A stretch of DNA of 46,099 bases from JAHZFN01 sp965149945 (GTDB lineage Bacteria; Bacillota; Dehalobacteriia; UBA4068; UBA4997): positions 1 to 46,099 of the forward strand of contig CBCTTQ010000019.1 of assembly GCA_965149945.1 (NCBI GenBank), given 5' to 3'. How positions within the stretch are numbered: the stretch's first letter is position 1; every line of letters starts with the position of its first letter. This document shows, one piece after another, positions 25,855 to 34,662 of the stretch. A model generated the notes under the pieces. The model made no database searches. It saw only the letters and a list, made by a program, of their open reading frames with translations, and was not told the origin of the DNA. A program made the translations under genes and the position numbers.

Positions 25855-25992
25855 ATGGAAAAACAAACGTTTGGGGCGATGATCGCGGCACTGCGCAAAG
25901 AACAGGGGATGACCCAGCTGGAACTTGCGGAAAAAATGGATGTGACCGATAAAGCGGTCTCTAAATGGGAGCGGGATCTTTCCCATAGTTAA
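25855..25992 (+). pseudogene. Truncated XRE-type regulator at the element junction
   Basis: Starts MEKQTFGAMIAALRKEQG after an AGGAGG site and runs through a typical Cro/C1 helix-turn-helix (MTQLELAEKMDVTDKAVSKWERD), then ends after only 45 residues. In full-length members the conserved text continues past KWERDLS with about 20 further HTH residues and often a C-terminal domain. Here it becomes HS-stop, and the sequence changes character at the same point. The gene has evidently been cut by insertion of the element; the missing 3' part should lie beyond the right end of the element, outside the window. The fragment contains only part of the HTH and is unlikely to work. Confidence 0.8.
25965..25986. 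mobile_element. Probable left junction of the integrated element
   Basis: Core homology stops within the XRE gene near 25,981-25,984. ATGGGA (25965-25970) and TCCCAT (25981-25986) form an inverted repeat over the junction. From here on, gene content and base composition are those of a conjugative or mobilizable element. The attachment core itself cannot be fixed without the right end. Confidence 0.6.
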
Positions 25993-26057
25993 GGATACCA
26001 CACCACAAACCCACGCTTACATTACTTCCAGAACATTAAATTTTGGAGGTACATCCC

Positions 26058-26297
26058 ATGAAACAACTGATTTCCTGTGAGTTTAATATCGACACCGCCT
26101 GTGTAGAACTTTACTTCACTGATGAGAGTAGGATTTCTATTGACTGCACTGCCGTTGAGAATGAAGTGGCCGATAACCGCTTTCAGAGATCGGAATTGGA
26201 TTGGTTGATTTATAATGACCCGATCGCTTATGCAGATCTTGTTCTCAATGGCGATCCCAAAAGATACCTCAAATCCGTAACGGAATACAAACAATAA
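26058..26297 (+). CDS. DUF6061 family protein
   Basis: 79-residue acidic protein starting MKQLISCEFNIDTACVELYF, with a TGGAGGT site 9 bases upstream. The pattern (a short beta-rich N-terminal half, then SELDWLIYNDPIAYADLVLNG) matches DUF6061, a family common in mobile elements of gut Clostridia. Function unknown. It is the first gene inside the left boundary and is followed by its own terminator hairpin, so it is transcribed separately from the defence operon. Confidence 0.7.
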   Translation: MKQLISCEFNIDTACVELYFTDESRISIDCTAVENEVADNRFQRSELDWLIYNDPIAYADLVLNGDPKRYLKSVTEYKQ

Positions 26298-26315
26298 AAA
26301 ATCATAGGGTACAGG

Positions 26316-26360
26316 AGCACCAGTGCAACCACTTATCGTATGCACTGGTGCTTTACATTT
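26316..26360 (+). terminator. Hairpin terminator after the DUF6061 gene
   Basis: AGCACCAGTGCA / TGCACTGGTGCT stem (12 bp) with a 13-base loop, followed by TTTACATTT. The tail is moderate. Confidence 0.7.
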
Positions 26361-26437
26361 GTAAAATGATCGCGTGATTTCAAAGGTAAAAGTAATGCGT
26401 TCGCATAATATTTCTCGCTTTTCACAGCAAGATATGC

Positions 26438-26457
26438 TATAATGAAATTGTAATTTC
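26438..26457 (+). promoter_or_regulatory. Extended -10 promoter with adjacent palindrome
   Basis: TGCTATAAT gives an extended -10 (TATAAT at 26438-26443) without a good -35. The palindrome GAAATT-GT-AATTTC (26444-26457) abuts it on the downstream side, a good place for autorepression by the XRE regulator encoded next. Confidence 0.55.
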
Positions 26458-26491
26458 GCCACAATGTAGTTTAGAAGATGAGGTGCAAAAA

Positions 26492-26719
26492 ATGGCAGTG
26501 TCCTATAAGAAGCTATTCAAGATTCTCATTGATCGGGATATGAAGAAAAAAGAGTTCCGCGATTTTGTCGGCATCAGCTACTCTACAATGAGCAAACTTG
26601 AAAAGGGTGAGAACACAACTGTTGAAGTGCTGGAAAAAATATGCCTCAAACTCGGATGCGGAATTGAAGATATTATGGAAATACTCCCAGACACCACTAT
26701 TTCAAAAGGCGCAGAGTAA
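26492..26719 (+). CDS. Small XRE/Cro-type regulator (HTH_26-like)
   Basis: 75-residue protein that is almost entirely one helix-turn-helix domain: KLFKILIDRDMKKKEFRDF, then GISYSTMSKLEKGE with the recognition helix, then TVEVLEKICLKLGCGIEDI. Start is ATG 26492 with a GAGGTG site; an in-frame ATG 9 bases upstream overlaps that site. Regulators of this size commonly precede restriction or toxin operons in mobile elements. It sits 135 bp before the helicase gene in the same direction and probably controls the operon, itself, or both. Confidence 0.85.
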   Translation: MAVSYKKLFKILIDRDMKKKEFRDFVGISYSTMSKLEKGENTTVEVLEKICLKLGCGIEDIMEILPDTTISKGAE

Positions 26720-26854
26720 CTTTCAGAAAAAGGGTATCCACAAAATATAAGTAGGGTTTAAAGCTGTTCCCTTCCTGAATATCATCAGTATAAGTTATCC
26801 GCTTCTTCTGAGTGGAATGTGATAATATGTGATGGAAAATCATGAGGTGTTACC

Positions 26855-29800
26855 GTGCAAATATTGGACAACATTAATAATACCATTAAAGATGATTTGC
26901 AGAAGGAAGTCAAAAAAGGAAGCAAAATATCGATTGCTGCTGCTTGCTTTTCCATCTATGCTTATCAAGAATTGAAGAAACAGCTTGAGGGCATAGAAAA
27001 GCTACATTTTATTTTTACATCGCCTACTTTCATTACCGAGAAAACCCCAAAAGCCAAAAGAGAGTTTTATATTCCCCGTTTATCTCGAGAGCGCAGCCTA
27101 TATGGGACTGAGTTTGAGGTAAAACTGCGCAATGAACTTACTCAAAAAGCCATAGCTAAAGAATGTGCAGAATGGATTAGAAAAAAGGTTGTTTTCAAAT
27201 CCAATATTACTCAAGAACAAATGATGGGGTTTATAACTGTGGATGAAAGCACTTATATGCCAATCAATGGATTCACCACAGTTGATTTGGGCTGTGAGCG
27301 CGGAAATAATGCTTATTATCCTGTACAAAAAACCGAGAGCTTTGAAAATGCAGACTACTTTCTGAAACTCTTTGACGATCTGTGGCACGATGACAAAAAA
27401 CTTCAAGAAGTAACAGATATTGTAATTGAAAGTATCAGTACTGCCTATAAAGAAAATTCGCCAGATTTCATTTACTTTTTTACTCTCTACAATATTTTTA
27501 ATGAGTTTTTGGAGGATATTTCTGACGATGAGCTGCCCAATGAGGCAACCGGATTCAAGGACAGTAAAATTTGGGGAATGCTTTATAACTTCCAGCGAGA
27601 TGCTGTTCTTGCAATTATTAGTAAGCTTGAAAAATTCAACGGCTGTATTCTTGCAGACAGCGTAGGCTTGGGTAAAACCTTCACTGCGCTGGCCGTTATC
27701 AAATACTATGAGAACCGCAACAAATCCGTCCTGGTCCTCTGTCCCAAAAAACTGTCAGAGAACTGGAATACATATAAAGGCAACTATATCAACAATCCCA
27801 TTGCCTCTGACCGGCTGCGCTACGATGTCCTTTACCACACAGACTTGTCCCGTGAACACGGCATTTCCAACGGGATTGAGCTTGACCGTCTAAACTGGGG
27901 CAACTACGACCTTGTGGTCATTGATGAGAGCCACAACTTCCGCAACGGCGGCGAGATCACCGGTGAGGATGCCAAGGAAAACCGTTATCTAAAACTGCTC
28001 AACAGAGTGATCCGTGCCGGAGTTCGGACAAAGGTGCTGATGCTCTCCGCAACGCCGGTCAACAACAAATTTATCGACCTGAAAAACCAACTTGCCCTTG
28101 CCTATGAGGGAGACGCTGCACAGATCAACGAAAAGCTTGACACCACCAAGAGCATTGACGAAATCTTCCGTCAGGCGCAAACCGCCTTCAATGCGTGGAG
28201 CAAGCTTCCCGCTGAGCAGCGCACCACGGACGCTCTGCTGAAAACACTGGACTTTGACTTCTTTGAGCTGCTGGACAGCGTAACGATTGCCCGTTCCAGA
28301 AAGCACATTGAAAAATATTATGATACCGCTGACATCGGCAATTTCCCAAGCCGGTTGCCGCCCATCTCGCTCCGGCCATGCCTGACCGACCTTGACGGGG
28401 CAATCAACTACAATGAAATCTATAATCTGCTGATGTCCCTGAGCCTGACCATCTACACACCGTCCAGCTACATCATGCCGTCCAAGATGGCAAAGTACAT
28501 TGACCTCACCCACAACAAGGGAACGAGCCTGACACAAAAAGGCCGTGAGGAAGGCATACGGCGGCTCATGAGCATCAATTTGCTCAAGCGCCTGGAAAGC
28601 TCGGTGTACTCCTTCCGGCTGACGCTTGATCGCATCAAGGAGCTAATCAACGGTACCATCCAGACCATCAAGAACTACCGGTCTGGCGGCTGTATGCTTG
28701 ACCTGACCGATATGTCCAATGCGCAGGACTTCGACTATGACGATCAGAACACCGACTTCTTCTCTGTCGGCAAGAAAGTCAAAATCGACCTTGCGGATAT
28801 GGACTATGTATCATGGCAGCGGGAACTTGAAAAGGATGCCGACAATCTGGAACTGCTCTCCTTGATGATTGCAGACATCACGCCGGAGCATGACACCAAG
28901 CTGCAAACCCTCTTTGATACCATCCGCTCCAAGCAGAAGCATCCCATCAATCCGGGCAACCGTAAGCTGATCATCTTCACCGCATTCTCCGATACGGCAG
29001 ACTACCTGTACGCCAATGTCAGTGCATTTGCGAAAAAAGAGTTCGGCCTTGAGACGGCGGAGATCACCGGCTCGGTGGATGGCCGTACAACGATACCCCG
29101 CCTGAGAGCGGATTTGAATACGGTTCTGACCTGTTTCTCCCCTCTATCAAAAGGCAGAGCCGTCCTCATGCCGGGAAGCACAGATGAACTGGACATTTTG
29201 ATTGCCACCGACTGTATTTCTGAAGGTCAGAACTTGCAAGACTGCGATTATCTCATCAACTACGACATTCACTGGAACCCAGTGCGTATCATCCAGCGTT
29301 TCGGACGAATTGACCGTATCGGCAGTAAGAACAGCCAGATTCAACTTGTGAACTTCTGGCCGGATATGGACTTGGATGAATATATCAGTCTAAAGAGCCG
29401 CGTAGAGACCCGCATGAAAATATCGGTCATGACTTCTACCGGCGACGATGACTTAATCAACCCGGAGGAAAAAGGTGATCTGGAATACCGAAAAGCGCAG
29501 CTCAAGCGGCTACAAGAAGAGGTTGTGGACATTGAAGAGATGTCCAGCGGCATTTCCATCATGGACTTGGGACTGAACGAATTCCGGTTGGATTTGCTGG
29601 AATATATGAAGAAGCACGATGATGTAGAAAAGGCTCCCAACGGAATGCACGCCGTCGTGCCAAAAGGCGAGGGTGCGCCCGCCGGTGTTGTTTTCGTCCT
29701 GCGAAACATCAACGACAGCGTGAATAAAGACAACCGGAACCGCATTCATCCGTTCTACATGGTCTACATCAGCGAGGATGGTGAGATTGTCTGCGACTAC

Positions 29801-30079
29801 CTCAACCCGAAAAAGATGCTGGACACCATCCGACTGCTCTGCAAGGGCAAGGACAAGCCTTGCGTGGAGCTGTGCAGGCGTTTCAATGAAGAAACCGAAG
29901 ATGGCCGTAGGATGGGCGAGGTATCAGAGCTTCTGAGCGATGCCATCAACTCCATTATTGATGCAAAAGAAGAGAACGACATTGACAGCCTGTTCAAGAG
30001 CGGCGGCACGACGGCCTTGATGTCCGCTGTTTCCGGGCTGGATGACTTTGAGCTGATCTGCTTCCTTGTCGTGAAGTAA
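26855..30079 (+). CDS. SNF2-type helicase with N-terminal PLD-like domain
   Basis: 1074-residue ATPase, probably a DNA translocase. The N-terminus (1-200) begins like the phospholipase-D-like domain found before many restriction helicases (ISIAAACFSIYAYQELKK, LHFIFTSPTF), but no HxK(x4)D catalytic motif is visible, so it is probably structural or degenerate. SF2 motifs follow: Walker A DSVGLGKT (about 268-275), DESH (357-360), LSATPVNNKF (about 397), IATDCISEGQNLQ and QRFGRIDRIGS (about 813-823). The C-terminal 230 residues have no motif I know. Start GTG with a GAGGTG site. The first 800 bp are AT-richer than the rest. First large gene of the defence operon, 12 bp before the DUF4391 gene. 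Confidence 0.85.
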   Translation: MQILDNINNTIKDDLQKEVKKGSKISIAAACFSIYAYQELKKQLEGIEKLHFIFTSPTFITEKTPKAKREFYIPRLSRERSLYGTEFEVKLRNELTQKAIAKECAEWIRKKVVFKSNITQEQMMGFITVDESTYMPINGFTTVDLGCERGNNAYYPVQKTESFENADYFLKLFDDLWHDDKKLQEVTDIVIESISTAYKENSPDFIYFFTLYNIFNEFLEDISDDELPNEATGFKDSKIWGMLYNFQRDAVLAIISKLEKFNGCILADSVGLGKTFTALAVIKYYENRNKSVLVLCPKKLSENWNTYKGNYINNPIASDRLRYDVLYHTDLSREHGISNGIELDRLNWGNYDLVVIDESHNFRNGGEITGEDAKENRYLKLLNRVIRAGVRTKVLMLSATPVNNKFIDLKNQLALAYEGDAAQINEKLDTTKSIDEIFRQAQTAFNAWSKLPAEQRTTDALLKTLDFDFFELLDSVTIARSRKHIEKYYDTADIGNFPSRLPPISLRPCLTDLDGAINYNEIYNLLMSLSLTIYTPSSYIMPSKMAKYIDLTHNKGTSLTQKGREEGIRRLMSINLLKRLESSVYSFRLTLDRIKELINGTIQTIKNYRSGGCMLDLTDMSNAQDFDYDDQNTDFFSVGKKVKIDLADMDYVSWQRELEKDADNLELLSLMIADITPEHDTKLQTLFDTIRSKQKHPINPGNRKLIIFTAFSDTADYLYANVSAFAKKEFGLETAEITGSVDGRTTIPRLRADLNTVLTCFSPLSKGRAVLMPGSTDELDILIATDCISEGQNLQDCDYLINYDIHWNPVRIIQRFGRIDRIGSKNSQIQLVNFWPDMDLDEYISLKSRVETRMKISVMTSTGDDDLINPEEKGDLEYRKAQLKRLQEEVVDIEEMSSGISIMDLGLNEFRLDLLEYMKKHDDVEKAPNGMHAVVPKGEGAPAGVVFVLRNINDSVNKDNRNRIHPFYMVYISEDGEIVCDYLNPKKMLDTIRLLCKGKDKPCVELCRRFNEETEDGRRMGEVSELLSDAINSIIDAKEENDIDSLFKSGGTTALMSAVSGLDDFELICFLVVK

Positions 30080-30091
30080 GGAGGGATTGCC

Positions 30092-30757
30092 ATGCTGGGT
30101 CTACCCGAAAGAACAGAATTTAATAAGCGCATCCCTAAACAAAAGTTTTATGAGAACATAGACATCCCTCACACGCTCAAGCGAGTGTTTGTAGATCAGA
30201 TCCGTATCATCTATTGGCGCAACAAGCTGGCAGCGACCACCATGAACATTGCAGCTGGGGAGGAAGTCACGGAGATCGAAGTGTTTGAGGTCAGGGTGCA
30301 GGAGCCGCAGTTTGACGAGGCCGTCCTGCGGCAGATTGACAAAGAGATTCCCTATCACATTCTTTTTCTGCTCACCTGTGACAGAAAAGAACAAGCGTGG
30401 ATTGGCTACAAGGAGGCCGCTGCTTCCGGCAGCAACGTCTTCAAAGTCAGCCGGTATTATCACACCGACTGGGTACCGGAGGGAAGCCTCAACTTCTCCA
30501 TCGACGGTCTGAACATGGATGCCGTCTATGCTAACCTTGTGCGGCAGATCGCTGGGGATTCCCTCTCTTCTACACAGGGGGAAACGCTTCAAGAATCTGT
30601 GGCACGGGATGAAGCAAAGCAGGAACTTCTAAAAAAGATCGCTTCTCTCGAAATGAAAATCCGCAAAGAAAAACAACTAAACCGAAAAATGGAATTAAAC
30701 GCAGAGCTGAAAAAGATTCGCAAAAAAATGGAGAGCCTTTTAGGGGGCGGTGAGTAA
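30092..30757 (+). CDS. DUF4391 family protein
   Basis: 221-residue protein matching the DUF4391 pattern: an N-terminal region starting LPERTEFNKRIPKQKFYENI with KRVFVDQIRIIYWRNKLA, a beta-rich centre (HILFLLTCDRKEQAWIGYKE; YYHTDWVPEG) and a basic coiled coil at the C-terminus (about 170-215). The family is repeatedly encoded beside PLD/SNF2 helicases and type III-like restriction genes, as here, but its role is not established. The C-terminal coil suggests a partner subunit for the helicase (inference). AGGAGGG site before the ATG; the stop codon directly touches the GTG start of the next gene. Confidence 0.8.
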   Translation: MLGLPERTEFNKRIPKQKFYENIDIPHTLKRVFVDQIRIIYWRNKLAATTMNIAAGEEVTEIEVFEVRVQEPQFDEAVLRQIDKEIPYHILFLLTCDRKEQAWIGYKEAAASGSNVFKVSRYYHTDWVPEGSLNFSIDGLNMDAVYANLVRQIAGDSLSSTQGETLQESVARDEAKQELLKKIASLEMKIRKEKQLNRKMELNAELKKIRKKMESLLGGGE

Positions 30758-32587
30758 GTGAAAAACACGAAACGCATAGAGGAATCTGCGACAACCGCTT
30801 TGAAATCAGCATTATTAAAGTGTCCCATATTGGATGCTTACATTGATTCAAATGACAAGACGCCTTCTTGGGATGGAACGGTTTTTGTTTACAAATCGGA
30901 GGATCAAAAGAAAGAAAACATCAAAGGGCGTGTTCCAATTCAGGTGAAAGGGACAGAAAAGATTTTTGTCTCGGATGTTGCGACATTTTCATGCAGCACA
31001 GTGGATTTGAGAAACTATTATCATGATGGCGGCTGTATTTTTTTCTTAGTAAGCGTAGTACCTGCAACAGGAGAACATAAGATTTTCTATGCGAGCTTAC
31101 TTGTTGTGGATCTTGATAAAATCCTGAAAAGTGCAAAAGCACAGGGAACCTATTCCATTCGACTAAAATTATTTCCTGAAAATGATCCGAAGGAAATGGC
31201 GCATATTTTCTTGTCTTTCACCAGCAATGCTCACAAACAATCGAGTTTTATAGGGAAAGACTTGCTTTCAATAGAGGAACTTGAACGCAGAGGAACAAAA
31301 ATTGAAAGCTTGACTTTCAACGCTTCTGGGATCGGTTTGAAAGAGGAAGATTTGCCGAGCTTTATGTCCGCGCACGATTTCTATTTGTATGCAAAACCAG
31401 AAGGACTTGATATTGAAATTCCCATTGATAGGATAACGGATGCAATCGTTTCGAAACCTGTTGATGGGGATATAAAAGTCAAAGAACAGATTTATTATAA
31501 TTCCTATGCAGTCCAATATTTTAAGGGCGAGCCGACGATAAGAATTGGTAGAGGGCTAAGTTTAGTTCTAAATCAGGAGCAGAAAAAGTCTTCTATAAGC
31601 TTCAAACCCAGTGGTACGCTTTCCGAATTTATAAAGGACGCTTCCCTTTTTTTGGATGTTCTTGAAAGCCGGGAAATCAGCATCAATGGTGCAAAAATCA
31701 CTTTTAATGATCCAATTACAGTAGATGTTGCATCGCGCAAAAGCAGCTTAGCCTATTATAAGGATGTAAAAAAGATGCTTGAATTGCTCGGAGTAACCGA
31801 AGAATTGCAGATTGACTCTATTTCTCCTCAAGACGAATCTAACCTTAAAAACTTTGTTGGAGCTGTATTATACAATCGAAAAATCGGTTTCCGAAACATG
31901 ACGGAAAAAACTTTTTACGGTCCGTTCAAAATTGCTAATCTTGTAATCTGGATATGGGCTGAGCGAAATCAAGAAGGGCAATATTCCGTCCAGAACTTCT
32001 TTTCCCCGCGCCATATCGCAATGTTTACATTAGATGACATGAAACACAAGAATCCGATTCCTGCATCTCAATTTCTTTTCCTTGATAAAAGTGCGTTCAT
32101 CCACACATCAAACATAAACTATGAACTGATGTACCAAGATATAATCCAAAAAGAACTAAAACCTGAGATGGCGGATCGTTATGTTTTCTGGCTTTTGGAT
32201 ATATTAAGCGCCTATGATGAACAAAAGCAGAAAGACCCCCTGCTTTTAGGATTTGCTGAGAAAATATGCGAATGGCTTCAAGCGCAAGGGCTTACTGATG
32301 GAAACATTATGCTGCTCAATAAATTGCAAATCGTAAAGCGGCGGCGCAAGTTAAACCCATCGGAAATTGTTGAGTTGGCTAAACTTACTGTTCCAGATTG
32401 TCCTCCAAACATTCGCTGCGGTGCATATTTATTACTGGATGATAAAGTAGCTGCGCAGAGAACTTTTAATGAAATGGATGAGGAAATTCAAAAAGCATTT
32501 CTCACATACCCGATTTGCTTTTTTGGGAATCTCCAAATTGCGGAGTGCGATAAATTCAGCCATAAAGTGGAACTGGAACCAAGCTGA
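30758..32587 (+). CDS. DUF4365-like protein, candidate PD-(D/E)xK nuclease
   Basis: 609-residue protein. The first 130 residues resemble DUF4365: Glu8/Glu9 in the first helix, Asp39 in SWDGTVFVY, and Gln62-Val-Lys64 in VPIQVKGTEK, a spacing typical of PD-(D/E)xK nuclease cores (Q replacing E). The remaining 480 residues are helical and not recognised; they might sense a target or bind a partner. Start is GTG immediately after the DUF4391 stop codon, which suggests coupled translation. Base composition is AT-richer than the flanking helicase and DUF4391 genes, suggesting separate origin. Nuclease activity is inferred from motif spacing only. Confidence 0.6.
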   Translation: MKNTKRIEESATTALKSALLKCPILDAYIDSNDKTPSWDGTVFVYKSEDQKKENIKGRVPIQVKGTEKIFVSDVATFSCSTVDLRNYYHDGGCIFFLVSVVPATGEHKIFYASLLVVDLDKILKSAKAQGTYSIRLKLFPENDPKEMAHIFLSFTSNAHKQSSFIGKDLLSIEELERRGTKIESLTFNASGIGLKEEDLPSFMSAHDFYLYAKPEGLDIEIPIDRITDAIVSKPVDGDIKVKEQIYYNSYAVQYFKGEPTIRIGRGLSLVLNQEQKKSSISFKPSGTLSEFIKDASLFLDVLESREISINGAKITFNDPITVDVASRKSSLAYYKDVKKMLELLGVTEELQIDSISPQDESNLKNFVGAVLYNRKIGFRNMTEKTFYGPFKIANLVIWIWAERNQEGQYSVQNFFSPRHIAMFTLDDMKHKNPIPASQFLFLDKSAFIHTSNINYELMYQDIIQKELKPEMADRYVFWLLDILSAYDEQKQKDPLLLGFAEKICEWLQAQGLTDGNIMLLNKLQIVKRRRKLNPSEIVELAKLTVPDCPPNIRCGAYLLLDDKVAAQRTFNEMDEEIQKAFLTYPICFFGNLQIAECDKFSHKVELEPS

Positions 32588-32591
32588 TCTG

Positions 32592-32790
32592 ACCAAGTGT
32601 AATTTTTGATATGATAAGCCTAATTTGGCGGCGATATAAGCTGACCGAAAGCTCTTATGAATATTGCACTTGGTATATGGTGCAGAGATTGAAAAAAACA
32701 TCTGCCAACTTAGTGTATCCAAAATTAGTTTTATCTTTATTATGTGAAATCCTCCCCAAAAAAGATTAAGAAAGGGGACGCTAAACAAAA
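32592..32790 (+). promoter_or_regulatory. 200-bp intergenic region inside the operon
   Basis: The only large gap in the otherwise tightly packed operon. ACCAAGTG (32592-32599) and CACTTGGT (32667-32674) form an inverted repeat that would enclose a 67-base structure. No clear terminator T-run follows. The gap could hold a secondary promoter for the cargo genes, or mark where a cassette was inserted. Confidence 0.35.
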
Positions 32791-33672
32791 ATGCTACTAA
32801 GTAAAAAGACTCTGGAAATATTGCGAAGTATAATAAATGGCGATGGAACAGATCATTACCGGTCAGGCCCCAAACTTGTCAGCTTTTTTAATCAGCTTGG
32901 CTTTAATGATGCCTATGGACAAGGCTTCCCTTCACGATGGGCATATACTGATGATCGTCTTCAAAGGATCAATGGAACTCCTGAGTTAGATAAATGTATT
33001 AAGATGACATTTGCCGTTATTGATTTTGTCGGTGAGATAGATACGCTGGATCAGCTAATTGCGCAGTTCAATCAATATATGGCTTTTGATAAATGGCAAG
33101 TTATCAGAGATAATGAAATCATATCTTTCAAACGACTTGATAAGATTGTCATATCAAAATCTCAAAGAGAATCCTCGGAAATACAAGAAGAAGACTTCTT
33201 AAAGCAAACATTTGATGTTAATGTAGGAAAGTTGCAATTAGACGCTAACATTAGCGATATTGTTAAATATAGGCTTTGCGAAGTAGAAGCTTGTATCAAA
33301 TCAGAGGCACCATTAGCAGCTATATTCATGATCGGGAGTATTTTAGAAGGTATTTTATTAGGAGTTGCAACTGCATATCCCAAACAATTTAATCAAGCAA
33401 AGTCTGCTCCCAGAGACAAAACAAGCGGGAAAGTTAGAGCTTTTCCAGAATGGACGCTAAATAACATGATAGATGTGGCAACAGAAATTGGCGTTTTAAA
33501 ACAGGATGTTCAAAAGTTCAGTCATGTTGTACGCGATTTTAGAAACTATATTCATCCTTATCAACAGATGGCTACACAGTTTCTTCCTGATAAGCATACT
33601 GCCATAATATGCTTCCAAGTATTAAAAGCGGCTATATACCAGATTGGTACATATCGTTATGAAAATCGATAA
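32791..33672 (+). CDS. Unrecognised protein with HEPN-like motif
   Basis: 293-residue protein, helical, AT-rich coding. The C-terminal part reads CIKSEAPLAAIFMIGSILEG, and later VVRDFRNYIHPYQQ, where Arg-Asp-Phe-Arg-Asn-Tyr-Ile-His fits the R-x4-6-H catalytic motif of HEPN RNases. The layout (variable N-terminal part, helical C-terminal bundle with that motif) also recalls abortive-infection C-terminal domains. If active it would cleave RNA. No family assignment is certain. Preceded by a GGGGAC ribosome-binding site and followed after 21 bp by the next gene. Confidence 0.55.
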   Translation: MLLSKKTLEILRSIINGDGTDHYRSGPKLVSFFNQLGFNDAYGQGFPSRWAYTDDRLQRINGTPELDKCIKMTFAVIDFVGEIDTLDQLIAQFNQYMAFDKWQVIRDNEIISFKRLDKIVISKSQRESSEIQEEDFLKQTFDVNVGKLQLDANISDIVKYRLCEVEACIKSEAPLAAIFMIGSILEGILLGVATAYPKQFNQAKSAPRDKTSGKVRAFPEWTLNNMIDVATEIGVLKQDVQKFSHVVRDFRNYIHPYQQMATQFLPDKHTAIICFQVLKAAIYQIGTYRYENR

Positions 33673-33693
33673 TGATGAAATGTAGGTGAGGAA

Positions 33694-34662
33694 ATGAATC
33701 TTAAATTTACGGCAAAGATGGAGCCTGAATGCAAAGATTTTCTAAAAATAAGAGATGCATCAAGCGAGTACATGACAATAGATACTTTTATACAAAGGCA
33801 CCCTGACATATCTGAAAAAGAACTAAATGAATGCTATATTAAATATCGTGGAAAGGAACAGACTTACAAAGAAAATGCAGAAGAATACTGTGCTTTTTCC
33901 GAAAAGATGAAACTGATACACTACACACCTCCGATTATGGTTGTACAGCCGTTCATCAAACCATCCATTTATTTTATGCAGAAGGCTATTGAATGCTTGG
34001 GATTTGCGCGTTTTTTTACCATGAAAAGCGCCCTTCTTTTGGATACTGATTATAACATTCGATGGTCACAAGGCTATATTCCACAGTATCTATTTCGCTG
34101 TATTTATTTTGGAACTGCATCAACATGGTATTCTAATGCTTTTGATCATGTGCTACAAGCAGTTTATTGGGGGAAAAAACTGTATACATCTGTCGTAGAC
34201 AGGGACGGCAATCCTTACGATGAAGGATGGGACACAAAGAAAACTCTGTCATTATGCACTTACGAGTTTGTAGTAGGAGAACTAAAAAATCGTAATGAAA
34301 CAAAAGCAAGAAAACTACTTACATCTTGCTCAGCCAAAATTGAAGAGGTTCGTAAGTGGGCTAATTATATTAAGCACAAAGGCGGCATTGATTATAGCTA
34401 CCTTGAAGCTGAAAACCCGTTTAAATTCTATGTTATCCCTACGGATTCCATTAGCTCAACCAGTATGAAGAATGGTGCGCAATACCAGCCACCTGATGAA
34501 AAATACGAAATAAAAGATTTCAAATCGCCAATAAAAATAGACATTGACGACAAGATGCAAGAACTTGTCAAAGCGTATGATGCAATCTTTGAGTGCATTG
34601 AAAAGATGATCGTCGAAATGGACTATGATCAGTACGCAATAAAAATTGGAGGAAACTCATAA
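33694..34662 (+). CDS. Unrecognised protein with HEPN-like NxxKH motif
   Basis: 322-residue protein with no family I can name firmly. A conserved-looking segment EEVRKWANYIKHKGGIDY carries Arg and N-x-x-K-H residues as in several HEPN-related domains. The centre (LYTSVVDRDG; FVVGELKNRNETKARKLL) is mostly helical and no membrane segment is clear. An AGGTGAGG site precedes the ATG. The stop codon overlaps the mod start by one base (TAATG), so it is probably translated together with the methyltransferase. AT-rich like the preceding gene, suggesting both arrived as one cassette. Confidence 0.5.
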   Translation: MNLKFTAKMEPECKDFLKIRDASSEYMTIDTFIQRHPDISEKELNECYIKYRGKEQTYKENAEEYCAFSEKMKLIHYTPPIMVVQPFIKPSIYFMQKAIECLGFARFFTMKSALLLDTDYNIRWSQGYIPQYLFRCIYFGTASTWYSNAFDHVLQAVYWGKKLYTSVVDRDGNPYDEGWDTKKTLSLCTYEFVVGELKNRNETKARKLLTSCSAKIEEVRKWANYIKHKGGIDYSYLEAENPFKFYVIPTDSISSTSMKNGAQYQPPDEKYEIKDFKSPIKIDIDDKMQELVKAYDAIFECIEKMIVEMDYDQYAIKIGGNS

